The translations under genes were made by a program, and so were the position numbers. Positions 1 through 10,296 of a stretch of 64,000 nucleotides of DNA are shown piece by piece (positions within the stretch are counted from its first letter, which is position 1; each line of letters opens with the position of its first letter). The DNA lies in assembly GCA_021234155.1 (NCBI GenBank), contig JAJEKV010000147.1, forward strand, positions 373,910-437,909, written 5' to 3'. The notes below the pieces were generated by a model. It made no database searches and was not told where the DNA came from. It worked only from the letters and a program-made list of their open reading frames with translations. The stretch comes from Isoetes taiwanensis (lineage: Eukaryota; Streptophyta; Lycopodiopsida; Isoetales; Isoetaceae).

Positions 1-335
1 ATTCAATCTTCTGTTGCAGGTCCGACAATCCCGGACTGCACGCAATCATGCAAAAGGGAGAATTCACTTTGGAATAGCCCAACCAATGGGGTTCTGCCAT
101 GCGGACCCTCAATTTCAATGGTTTAGTGTTTTAAAAGCTTTCTTTAACATTTATATTAAAATGTTCGCTTTCCATACGAAAGAATTGCCATTTAAAAATT
201 AAACAAGGATGCCCTTAGGCAGTTTCCAACCTTTGGAACGTTTCCAAATGTTCCCATGCCATCTAGTGGCACCTCCTAGGCTAAGTTCCTAACTATCGCA
301 CCTAGGCGGTCTTACGGCTTTCAAAAACTGTAACA
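1..335 (-). repeat. Truncated 3' LTR of the LARD-like element
   Basis: This segment matches 3035-3159 plus 5703-5876 along its length, with small indels, and ends in the same CTGTAACA terminus. About 440 bp of the LTR is missing beyond the window start. The adjacent purine-rich run on the minus strand marks it as the 3' LTR. Confidence 0.8.
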
Positions 336-357
336 GTTTTCTCCCCTCCTCCTCGAA
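336..357 (-). other. Polypurine tract of the LARD-like element
   Basis: The minus strand carries GAGGAGGAGGGGAGAAAAC directly before the LTR terminus TGTTACAG. A purine run in this position is where plus-strand DNA synthesis is primed in LTR elements. Confidence 0.7.
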
Positions 358-2540
358 CCTTGTCCTCAAAGTTAAGAGACTTTAAAAGGAAAAGAACTGC
401 GTTACACAAAAGCAATACCAAGAAGCACCATGCTCAGTCCTAAACTGCTTGACACATAGAACCAGACGTGAGCTCCACACTTGCAAATACAACTTTGCTA
501 GACCTTCTTGCAATCCAAATTTGCAACAACAACAAGAGGCAAATTTAGATTATCTGTCTTAACCCAGAATGCATCAAGCACTACTCGCCGACATATATTC
601 TTGGGGAAACTAGAACCAAGTCCAATCCAAATCCCCATGGAGCAGTTTGGCATACACTCAATGATGCAATCCCAAAACAAGAATCCTTGCCTTTGCAAGA
701 AAAGAAAAAGTTATACTTTGCATTCTTGGTAGATTTACCTTTAGATTGACCTAACCAATCATGAATTCTAATTATCTACACTGATAATTAGTTGTTCCAC
801 AATCCAATTAAGGATACATCAGTATGATTTAAAGCAAGCTTACCGTGTTGCTCATAATTATTCAAGCATTGCTTGAATCTTTTGAACCCAAAAGATCTTG
901 GTTCAACCATTGCTTAATAAAAGCCAACATAGAATTACACAATACCTTGCATAATAAATGGTGGAATTGGTGGTTTTTAAAATATTAACCCCAATGCTCG
1001 AGAACATATTATCAGTCCGTCTGTTCAAATTTAAGCCTAGCTTAAATCAACTCTATGGACTAATATTATGTACATTGTATGTTTTCAACTTGTAAAGCAT
1101 ATTAACATGCTACCTTATGTTCTTTTCGGGAAGAACTATGAGTAGTCTCATAACACGTTGATCTCTATGACCTTTGTCGTGGTTACATAACCCATTCCAT
1201 TTCTATGGACAAAGCATCAACTTGTATATCAATAGAGCGCCCATACACTATATTTACATGCTTTACCTGACTGAAAATAACACAAACAATGATTTTCTTG
1301 ATGCCACAATCTTTACTACTTGATTGCATCAATTCATCAAGTAATCAACCTAGGCCTAGACCGAAGTCTGGCCTAGTTCTCACAATAGTGCACCCAGTGC
1401 AATACACATACATTAGAACCTTTCAATTTCGATTCCCAGAGTTGATTCATTGTTTTGAACAAAAAGAAAGGAAATGTAGACAAATTAAATGTCTATCCTG
1501 TACGATCCCCACATAAAGCAAAGCCTTCATGGGCCCACCACTTGAACCCCAGGCTCCCAACGAGGAAAGTGCCGTTTGTCAACACTCCTGGAGTATTGGA
1601 ATTGTAGCCTCACTCTAATCCCGGATTAAGGTTGCTACTGGTCAAGAACACTGATCTTGCCAAAACTGCACACCTAGTATGCAGGAGTACAATACGAAGT
1701 ATTGTATGAAAAGTCTCCCTAGATCCTTTTAATATAATTAGCTCAACTAACTTGAGTAATATTCTAGGTTATCAACTTAGAAAGGTTAAGGGTACAAAAA
1801 TCTATAAGCACTTGCAGTACCCGATACTGCCCTTGGCCTAGAAAACTACTAGTCCAACTAGTAATGGGGTAATGGTTTCTAGTATATAAGTTATACAACT
1901 TACATAACCCTTTAAACCATTTATAAAATAGGTATGGCTGATCTTGGCGGTCATAATCAACCATAAGCCCAAAGAAACCTTTCAGGAAGCAAATTCGGCA
2001 GCCTGATCTCCAGTTGTATGCGGCAAACTGATGCCTTCACCAAATCTTCCGAGATTTGGCCAGCATCTAATTCGGTCCCCAGGTGATCAAATGAAGCTTT
2101 CCTACCCAAATTCAGTCACTTGCGGGCTTGAAGAATTGTTCTAGCAATTCTCAATACTCTGAGACAGACCTTTAGGATTAAAGCTTGGCTCTAAGAGACC
2201 AAGCACAGCAATGTATAACCAAGCCTTAATCTTCTTAGTGCAAGAAGACCCACTTGGCTTCCTTCAACCACATATTGTTCTTGAGCAGTTACTCCGCTTA
2301 GAACTCACACAAAGAAAGCTTGCTGGCTGCTTTGATCTTTAGTTGATCCAAACAAGCCCTGCTACTGATGAAGCGTTCAAACTTCAATCTCAAATAACTC
2401 TCCTTGACCAACTTCCATGAATTAAATTCATGGAGACATGATCCTAGATCATTATGAGACATATATATAGCTGCAGCATTCTATAACACAACTAACCTAG
2501 GTAGTTGCCACAGAGGATCCCAACGGAAGACTGCAACTTA

Positions 2541-2555
2541 GCTCTGATACTCAAT
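2541..2555 (-). other. Primer-binding site (tRNA-Met type) of the LARD-like element
   Basis: The minus strand reads ATTGAGTATCAGAGC directly after the LTR end. This is close to the usual plant initiator tRNA-Met site TGGTATCAGAGC. One extra base separates it from the canonical form. Confidence 0.7.
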
Positions 2556-5500
2556 TGTTACAGCCTATAAAAAGTAGGATCGATTGTGCTACCTAGAACT
2601 CCCAGAGTTCCCCTCAACCTTGAGTTCCCAGAACTCCCCATGCATAACCGCAACGAACCCCCAGGATTAGCTTAAAGCCAAGCTTCAATAGTTCTTATCA
2701 AAAGAACTGATACTGCAGTAGCAGTATTGCTCAAACAAGAGCAAAACACAAGGTCAGTGATGAATTCTCCAATTGGAAGAAAATCTTTGAGAATTACTCA
2801 AAGAGATCGAAATGATCTCTACTAGCCCAGAAGGATAATTCAAAGCAGAATATCACTTAAAGATGCACAATCGGCTTGAACTAGACCACCAAAAGGCTGC
2901 GCTCAGATTTGGGGATTTTTTGTCCCTCTTCACAGATCCTCCAATCCCTTATATAAGGGACAAACTACTAAGATTAGATAGAATAAAGGCTAAAGCCTTT
3001 TTCCTAGTCTGAAATATCTAGCCTTTTGCTGGATTCAACCTTCTGTTGCAGATCAGGCAGTCCCGGACTGCGCGCAATTGTGCAAATAGCCCAACCAATA
3101 GGGTTCCGCCATGCGGACCCCCAATTTCAATGGTTTAGTTTTTTAAAAGCTTCCTTTAACACTAGAGTGGTCAAGTGATGGACCAGAAATGGTCCATTTG
3201 CAGTGTTCAATTTAAAATTCATATAAAATCAATGGTACAAAATCTATTCAAACCCTTCCTAAAAGTTCATATATAGCAGTCATGGTCCACTAGAAAAATA
3301 CCTAAAAATATATATACCTCCATTCTTGGAAGTTATGCTCTAGCAAACTCTGGGGGGTCAAGTACCAAAAGCTTCATGTTTACATAAAGTCAAACCGTCT
3401 CGACAAAATGATTTTTTTAAATTTTTTGATTACCATGATATTTTTCTACACGAGATAGGGAAAATGATACAAAAAACCACATGTGAATCCGAAGTCTGTG
3501 AAGAAAGATAGGGTCAAACCTGTTTTCTGCCTCCTCATAACGAATTATAGTTTTCAGAAGGTAGTTTTAGTTTAAATACAACAACTTTTACAGGGAAATG
3601 CATTTTGAGCTAATATTTGACATATAAGCAATTGACAAGTTCCTCCATCCCATAAAAATGTTGGCTGGCCTTGAATTTGATGTTTGGACTTTCACTTTTG
3701 ATCTCAATTTTAGGTAACTTGTAATAATGATTAATATTTTCTCATATAGAGCAAAACTTACTCTATAATGTCCTCCAAAAAATCATAATATGAAAGCTTA
3801 CACTGATATGAAACCAATGCAAAAACAAGCTCACTAAAAAAACAAAAGACATGGTCACAAGAAATCAAGAAAGGTTTCTGTATCTAAGCCCATTACTGAT
3901 CCATAGGTCCATTTAAAATCAATAACTTCCTTATCTCAAGTTGAATTTTGGGATATGAATAGCGTCTGATTTACTTTAGTGATGAAACTATTTGTTGATC
4001 ATAACCTTGAGATTTGGATTAGACTTTATAGCATCAAATTCAAATATATCTTCTATGTTTATACTAGATTCATGCCTCGAGATGCGACTTTGAAAAATCA
4101 CATTCTCAAATTGTCCCATGTCATGAAATCAATGCAAAAAAAATCAAAGAAAAATATGGAAGTTTATGACTATAAAAAGTCAAGTTAGACTGTTGTGTGT
4201 AGTTCCACTTGCAGACTATTATTGATCCACAGGACTGGAAGTTTAAAAATTAATAGAGGCAACGTCTTAATCAATTTTGATTTCAACTTTAAAATATAGT
4301 TTATACATACAGTTCTCTATAGGATAAAATTAATTGGTTAGACACGCTTGCATAATTTGAGGGCAATTTCTAAGCACAGACAATTGTGAATTTATGGGGT
4401 ACTTATTCGCCAATTGAATCTACATGGACTTCCACTCACATCTTTCAAAAATTATGTTATAACCATGGTATCATTATGGGGACAAAATGGATAGGACTAG
4501 TGAGAGATATATGCTCTATATAATTGGTGTAGTTGTGGACCATAAATGGTTCATGCTTAATTATATTTGTATATATGAAAATGGAGAGTTATATTGCAAA
4601 GGAAGTCCGGCATTCATGAAAAATATAATGTATATGAAAGATGACCTACTTGTAACATTATCCTACTAAAACTCTAATGCTTTGTAGCAGCAATGGATAT
4701 ACCGGTTTTATACTAGTAAAAAATAACCATGTTTCGCCTTTTTTTTTTTTTTGCAAGAAAGCCACACAACCTACATGAGAGATCTATATATAAATATCCC
4801 TTGTCATATTTTGAACCATTTGGAAGGCTTATTTGGAGAAATATAGCATGTTCTCTATAAGCTGAGAAAGTCCCGTCAAAGGTCATATGGTTTAATTTTT
4901 TATTCTTATACTTAAACTTCATGATCTTCACTTTCATTCATCAAAAAACATCAGTAGCTAGTAAATGATGTAACCTCTAATGTGAATCCTATGGCTGTAC
5001 ATCATCTTCAAATCTAGTTAATTGCATGGTTAAACCCTAATTACACTATATGCAAGTTGATAGAGTAATTTTCTATGTAGATGTAAGAAGAATGCATCAT
5101 TCGTCACCCTCGTGATACTTACAAGTGATGATTTTGGAGCATTTTAACATATAATTTTGTTCTAAATTCTGTATAGAAAATTCTCCATTAGATTTTGAAG
5201 TTGATATAATTTATGAACACTCCAAAAAAACATAAGATTATACTTCATATAGTTAAGAACCCATGGCCACAAGAACTAAGCCAAAACTTGTATAAGAGAG
5301 AAATATTTCCTAAACCGCAAGTAGTGTTTTTAAACAAAATAGGGTTTGCCAGCTTCCACGGATGTTAGACAATAGCAACCAAAGCTGAAAACATACAAAT
5401 CAATGTGTTCTATCATAAATAGACAAATCCTGTTTACGCTAGAAAAGCCCAAGAATACAGTTCTGGACTATTGCAGAAACTGTCAAATTCTCTAATATTT

Positions 5501-5876
5501 GAACAATGACTACAACATACAGGTGAGTTCATTGGTCTTGAAATTATCGAACATCATTAAGAATCAAGTAAAGATTGATATGGTGGCAATATATCGTGAA
5601 ATTGAAACTTCATTTCTTAGATAGGTTTAAGTGGCAATGGGTCAACTGGACCAATTCTGGTCCATGGACTAGGAATGGTCCCCGGCACCACTCTAGTGTT
5701 AATATTTATATCTAAATGTTCACTTTCTATACGAAAGAATTGCCATTTACCAAAGCTGCCCCTAGGCAGTTTCCAACCTTTGGAACGTTCCCAGATGTTC
5801 CCATGCCATCCACCTCCTAGGCTAAGTTCCTAACTATTTCCCCTAGGCGGTCTCACAGCTTTCAAAAACTGTAACA
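2556..5876 (-). repeat. 5' LTR of the LARD-like element, interrupted by an insertion
   Basis: The LTR runs TGTTACAG...CTGTAACA on the plus strand. Removing the insertion at 3160-5698 and one copy of its target duplication leaves about 780 bp, whose last 335 bp match the copy at 1-335. Confidence 0.75.
3160..5698. mobile_element. 2.5 kb non-autonomous TIR DNA transposon nested in the LTR
   Basis: The ends are exact 12-bp inverted repeats, CACTAGAGTGGT and ACCACTCTAGTG, flanked by TTAA at 3156-3159 and 5699-5702. Joining the flanks across one TTAA restores the LTR sequence seen uninterrupted at 140-175, so this is a real insertion. Just inside each end is an imperfect palindrome of the form ATGGACCAGAA-TGGTCCA, a subterminal inverted repeat. 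Only short chance ORFs occur inside; no transposase motif is seen. A TTAA duplication would fit piggyBac-like movement and TA would fit mariner-like movement. The palindromic site makes the two impossible to separate, and although the first bases read CACTA, the flanks do not give a clean 3-bp duplication. Confidence 0.85.
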
Positions 5877-6301
5877 AGTTTTATCAGCATTACTCGGTAT
5901 TTATCAGTATTTAATGAGTGCACAGGAAAGCAAGGATATGGGGGTATCGCTTGCTACTATCGAACAGTCTTGGCACCATCAGTCTCTTTGCACAAAATAG
6001 ATAGACAAAATTGCTATTTATGGGTGCGAGTACATCATTGCAGTGGCAATCCTCTCTTTATGGCGATATGCTACTTCCCACATGTAGATAGTAACTTCTA
6101 CCACTTTCAATTTAGCTGCAATCTTGCCCATTGGCCTGTCACGTCATGACGCTTAGCATATTTATTTTCAAAATAATGTTGCCTAAAATTTTTACAGCAA
6201 TGAAGAGCTGCATTTATCAGACATTTTTAGCATTTACTTGCATTGTTGGACTCAAAATTGCTAATAAGTTGGCATTCACCTGCATTTATTGCGAGCGAAA
6301 T
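5877..6301. other. Intergenic, no gene seen
   Basis: AT-rich flank of the LARD-like element. The ORF starting at 6131 has no recognisable motif and runs into the foldback element. Confidence 0.5.
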
Positions 6302-6699
6302 ATTGGCTCCCGAAAAGGGGTTGGATTCCAAAAAACGGTGAGCCGAATACGCCGCATAATTACTATAGTTTATTATAATATGAGAATCAATTTTATTGCA
6401 GTAATGTTGTGTGGTGCAGATGGTTAGTTTATTTGGTTTTCAACTTCCTTGTGTGAGTTCGAGTCCACTTTTTAACATTTTTTTAACTTTGGGGGTATTC
6501 GACTTGTGGAATAAGTTTTAACTTTGGGGGCCTTTTAACATTTTTTTAACTTTGGGGGTATTCGACTTGTGGAATAAGTTTTAACTTTGGGGGTATTCGA
6601 CTTATGGAATAAGTGTGCATGCCGAAACCACGAGTCTAATACCCCCTATTCCACGAGTCAAATACCCCCCTGGAATCCAAGTCCAAATGGGGAGCCAAT
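6302..6699. mobile_element. Foldback / MITE-like element of about 400 bp
   Basis: The first 28 bp (ATTGGCTCCC...TTGGATTCC) match the reverse complement of the last 28 bp at about 22 positions. AAAT is present directly outside both ends, a possible 4-bp target duplication. The interior carries repeated TTTAACTTTGGGGGTATTCG units and their inverse near 6640-6670, so the strand can fold extensively. No coding capacity. Confidence 0.55.
6469..6612 (+). repeat. Tandem repeat of about 63 bp with a third partial copy
   Basis: A unit containing TTTAACTTTGGGGGTATTCG followed by ACTTGTGGAATAAG occurs twice and then partly a third time, inside the foldback element. Confidence 0.7.
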
Positions 6700-8365
6700 A
6701 AATGCATTGGCTGCAAAATTACAAATGTGTTGTTTCGATAACAATTGTAACGAACCTATAGTGGCTTACCTTGTTTCAGTATAAGATCGTGTAGATCATC
6801 TAAAGGCCTTGTTGGTATGTGTCCATGGGTTCATGCTAGTGGTAGCATTTAAATATAAAAATACATTAGCTAAGGTTATTTAGATCCTTAATAGTGAACA
6901 CCATAAAAATCGGGGAAAGAGAATCGTGGCCTGTATCATGCAGATTATGCTGATGCTTAATCAGATTTCAAGAGCATCTGGCGATGTTTTGGCAGCAGGA
7001 TCAATTGCCAAGTGGCTTCTCTACATCAAGCAAACATATATAAGAGGAAGGAGAGGCTGGCTGAGTGGCAGAAACTGGAAGGAAGCTTGAAGATTGGCGG
7101 AAGCTGGCAAGCAGAAGAAGCTTGGAGAAATGCCAAGGAAGAGAGGAACCGAACTGAATTGATGAGGAAGCATGCTTGAAGAATAAAGGTGGGGCTTTGA
7201 TGCATGATTTAAGGCTTTTAAGGAAGCAGGATAAAGGGATAGCAGCTAGGTCGGAACTATGAATCCCTCGCTGGAAATATGTTTCTCATGCTGACAAATA
7301 CATTTGTAGTCTGAAACTCGTTTTAGAATCTGCCTTGTGATGAATTCCGGCCTGTTCCGCCTCCATCCCGGCCAGTTTGATCTTCTTTTCCAATCCGGCA
7401 ATATCTCTGTGCAAAAGAGAGCCTTTGATGTATCTTTTTGGTTTGCCGATTTCGTTCTTGATAGTTCTTTTTCTTATAAAGTTCATTGAAAATCTTGTAG
7501 GCTAGTTGGTTAGTAGTTGAGGCCTTCAAACCATAGACCTAGGTTCTAATCCATACTTTGGCATATGTTTTGCATAAGTATTCCTTTTGACCTTTTATTT
7601 AAGAGGGATACAAGGGTTAGGTAAACCTTGCATTTATATTAGTTATTATCCAAGGTCTTGACCATACTGTAATATATCTTCATGTTTTGGAATATGGACC
7701 ATGCTTTATTGGGACAACAGAGTTCATTCTTTAGAGATTTAATCTTGTATGCCCTGCTAGGGACAGAACCTGAAGCCACACTTGAATAGATATATATGGG
7801 TTCCAAAGTCTTGACCTATACTTGTGGTTGGCGAATGCTATGGAATCATGCATAGGTAGTACTATCCTCTAGAGTGGGTCTTGACTAGATCGAGTTTTGA
7901 CAATCGTTTATTCTAGATCAAATCACGGTATGGAGCCGAGAGCACGATAATACAAAAGCTAAGGGAAAGAATTGGGAAATTGAATGGCATATTAAAACAG
8001 TTAGGTGTATAAATGATAAAACATCAAGTGTGTAATGCGGAAGGAGAAGAGCTTGTGGGGCTTATAGGTACTCCTGGACATAGTTCGGCCATGGGACTCT
8101 TATGGGCTTAGTAAGGATGCATAAGTATGTCTAGCAAGGTAAATAAGTTGAGTTAGGCAGTGGGATGAACCATGATTGAGACATGTTGATATATTCTAAC
8201 TATTGAACCTGGCTTTAGGTTACAGTTAGGTGGCCAGCCAAACTATTGTGTCAGGTCTTGGGTTGGTAGGATGGCTCGTTGTCTATGTATCTCCCCGCCA
8301 TTGCTGATAACCTATCTGCCTTGATCTGTATACTGCCCATGGTGTCATGTGTTTCCATGTGCATT
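6700..8365. other. Intergenic, no gene seen
   Basis: This stretch has only short ORFs without recognisable motifs. It may be older repeat sequence into which the Copia element at 8371 inserted, but no family marker is visible. Confidence 0.5.
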
Positions 8366-8370
8366 ATAGT

Positions 8371-9176
8371 TGTTGTAAATAATGATGTTCATATCATAAT
8401 CCAGGTGATCATATTGGTTTCTGAGTTGCTGCAGACATTTGGTTAAAACATGCCTAGACAAACTAAGTTAACAGTGAATATTGCTTATGAGTAAACAATT
8501 GCTTGGAAAAGAGGTCACAGTGAATATCATTGTTGAGGATGCAGTAAAACAACACTAAGCAGAGAACTTAAAGTGGCACAAAGCATAGAGGTGAGTAGGT
8601 GACGAGTATATCCACAGTTGAAGTAATGGTTAAACCTGTATGATAGTGTATAGGTTCATGTGTACATAGTGAACATTATATTCTAATGTTTATATGGTGA
8701 GGTATGACCTAAGGTTATATTCACGAAAAAATTGAAACTAAATTCTAAATAGTAAGTTGACCCTGGACGAAGGTCGGTCCAATAGTTTGGGAGCGAAAAC
8801 AGTTTTGAATATGTCGGTCATATCAGAGATCGACATACAGCTCCTTTGTATAGATCGGTCCGGCGAAGAGGCCGCGACTAATCATATAAGTAAACCTAAA
8901 TTGTATAGAAGAGTCAGTGTGGTCGAGCATTCGAGTGTGCATTCGAGTTCAACTATTATTACATTTTGAGTTTAAAGGTATGACCATTGAAAATGGTTCT
9001 GGAACATTGAAATATTTAATAATATGAATGCTGGTTCTCATATCTCTATCTATAATGGTATGAACAATGTTTGTTGAAGTAAATATGCAATAATATATTG
9101 AAGAGTGCTTGTTGTAAGTTGGATACTAGAAGGTGAAATTGCAATTGTGTGTTCATTATTGCTTTAAATCCTAACA
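8371..9176 (+). repeat. 5' LTR of the Copia element
   Basis: 806 bp, beginning TGTTGTAAAT and ending CTAACA; it matches 13481-14286 without indels. It should hold the promoter and the polyadenylation region of the element. Confidence 0.95.
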
Positions 9177-9177
9177 G

Positions 9178-9189
9178 TGGTATCAGAGC
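9178..9189 (+). other. Primer-binding site of the Copia element
   Basis: TGGTATCAGAGC lies one base after the LTR end. This is the standard complement of the 3' end of plant initiator tRNA-Met. Confidence 0.95.
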
Positions 9190-9204
9190 TAGTTAGCAGA
9201 CAAC

Positions 9205-10296
9205 ATGTCTAGCAGATTTGGAGCAGGTTTATTGAATGCCATAGAGGTATTCAAAGGGGATTCTGGCTTCCAAGTGTGGAAGGAAAAGGTGAAGCATGTG
9301 CTTCAAGTAGAGGATCTGTGGGATCTTATTGTATCTCCAGAAGGAGAAACCAGTGTGCTCAGCTTCAGGAGGAGACTAATATCTGAGACAAATGAGGCAA
9401 GTTCTTCTTCACCTGAAGAACAAGGGGAAGTAGCAGCAGCAGAAGTTAGTGTAACTTCTGGAGTAGGAGGAGTGGCTGATAGTGCAAAATTTCGTGAGGC
9501 TCAAGGCATCATAATGAGCAAAGTTAGTTCAGGGATTGTTTTGAAATTAAGAGGAATGACACCAAAACAGATGTGGAACTATATGTTGAAAACTTATGAA
9601 GCCAAAACTTCCTCACAGATTGATTTGCTGGAAAATGAGCTGAGAAGGCTAAAGTTTCATGAAAAAGACAATGTGAATGAGTTCTTTCAAACCTTTGATA
9701 ACATAATTGCAGATTTGGAGGGAGCTGGAGTAATTTATTCTCAACAACAGCAAGTGCTGGCTATTTCTAGAGCAGTCACAAGTTTGGGAAATATAGCAAC
9801 ATTCATTAGGACTATTGCTACAACTAGAATAGAAGCTGAGAGAATGCTCAAGACTGAGCTTGAGCAAAATAGGGTGCTTGAGGAAGAAGACACATCACAG
9901 ATCCTAATGGCAAAGGGAAAGGGAAAATCAGAAAATCGCCAAGGGGGAAAAGTTGGACCATGTTTTGGCTGCAATGAATATGGTCACATTAAAATTAACT
10001 GTCCAAAGCTCTCAAAAGATATACATTGTTACAATTGTGGGGGCAGAGGCCACTATGCCACGAGTTGTCCATCTCCAAAAGAAAACTTCAGAAACAAGAG
10101 TAAAGGAGGAAGGGGAAATCAGGGTTTCAGAGGCAGGGGAAGAGGAAGAGGTAGAAGATCAGGCCCTGAAGCAAATTTGGCAGAAGAAATTCCTCTTGAA
10201 GAAGAAACTGGTGATGAAGAAGAAGAGGTAAGTAATTCAGCTTATTTGTCATATGAAGATAGATCTAATAGTGATGATATTCTCATTTTTAGATAG
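9205..10296 (+). CDS. gag: Copia Gag polyprotein (363 aa)
   Basis: This is the nucleocapsid/capsid protein of the element and would form the virus-like particle that packages its RNA. The N-terminal two thirds resemble the UBN2/Copia gag domain, with the motif LKFHEKDNVNEFFQTFDNI. Two CCHC zinc knuckles follow, starting near residues 253 (CFGCNEYGHIKINC) and 275 (CYNCGGRGHYATSC). After them come a Gly/Arg-rich stretch and an acidic tail. The ATG lies 15 bases after the primer-binding site. The frame ends in TAG at 10294-10296, only two codons after the point where the pol frame takes over (+1). Most plant Copia elements have gag and pol in one frame. Confidence 0.93.
   Translation: MSSRFGAGLLNAIEVFKGDSGFQVWKEKVKHVLQVEDLWDLIVSPEGETSVLSFRRRLISETNEASSSSPEEQGEVAAAEVSVTSGVGGVADSAKFREAQGIIMSKVSSGIVLKLRGMTPKQMWNYMLKTYEAKTSSQIDLLENELRRLKFHEKDNVNEFFQTFDNIIADLEGAGVIYSQQQQVLAISRAVTSLGNIATFIRTIATTRIEAERMLKTELEQNRVLEEEDTSQILMAKGKGKSENRQGGKVGPCFGCNEYGHIKINCPKLSKDIHCYNCGGRGHYATSCPSPKENFRNKSKGGRGNQGFRGRGRGRGRRSGPEANLAEEIPLEEETGDEEEEVSNSAYLSYEDRSNSDDILIFR

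Larger units (their letters stand above)
1..5876 (-). mobile_element. LTR retrotransposon without recognisable coding capacity (LARD-like), 3' end cut by the window edge
   Basis: Two related LTR copies lie at 1-335 and 2556-5876; the second is split by an inserted element. Both end in CTGTAACA when read on the plus strand, and the complete copy begins TGTTACAG, giving an 8-bp inverted TG...CA terminus. The element reads on the minus strand: a primer-binding site follows the complete LTR at 2541-2555, and a polypurine run (plus strand 336-357) precedes the truncated LTR. The internal part, 336-2555, has no long ORF and no gag, integrase or reverse transcriptase motif, so movement would need proteins supplied in trans. 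The LTR copies differ by many substitutions and several short indels, so the insertion is old. The far end and its target duplication lie outside the window. Confidence 0.8.

Noticed and set aside
3160-5698. CACTA (En/Spm) assignment from the first bases CACTA
   Set aside because: The flanks do not give a 3-bp duplication with symmetric ends; TTAA or TA fits better and no CACTA transposase is present.
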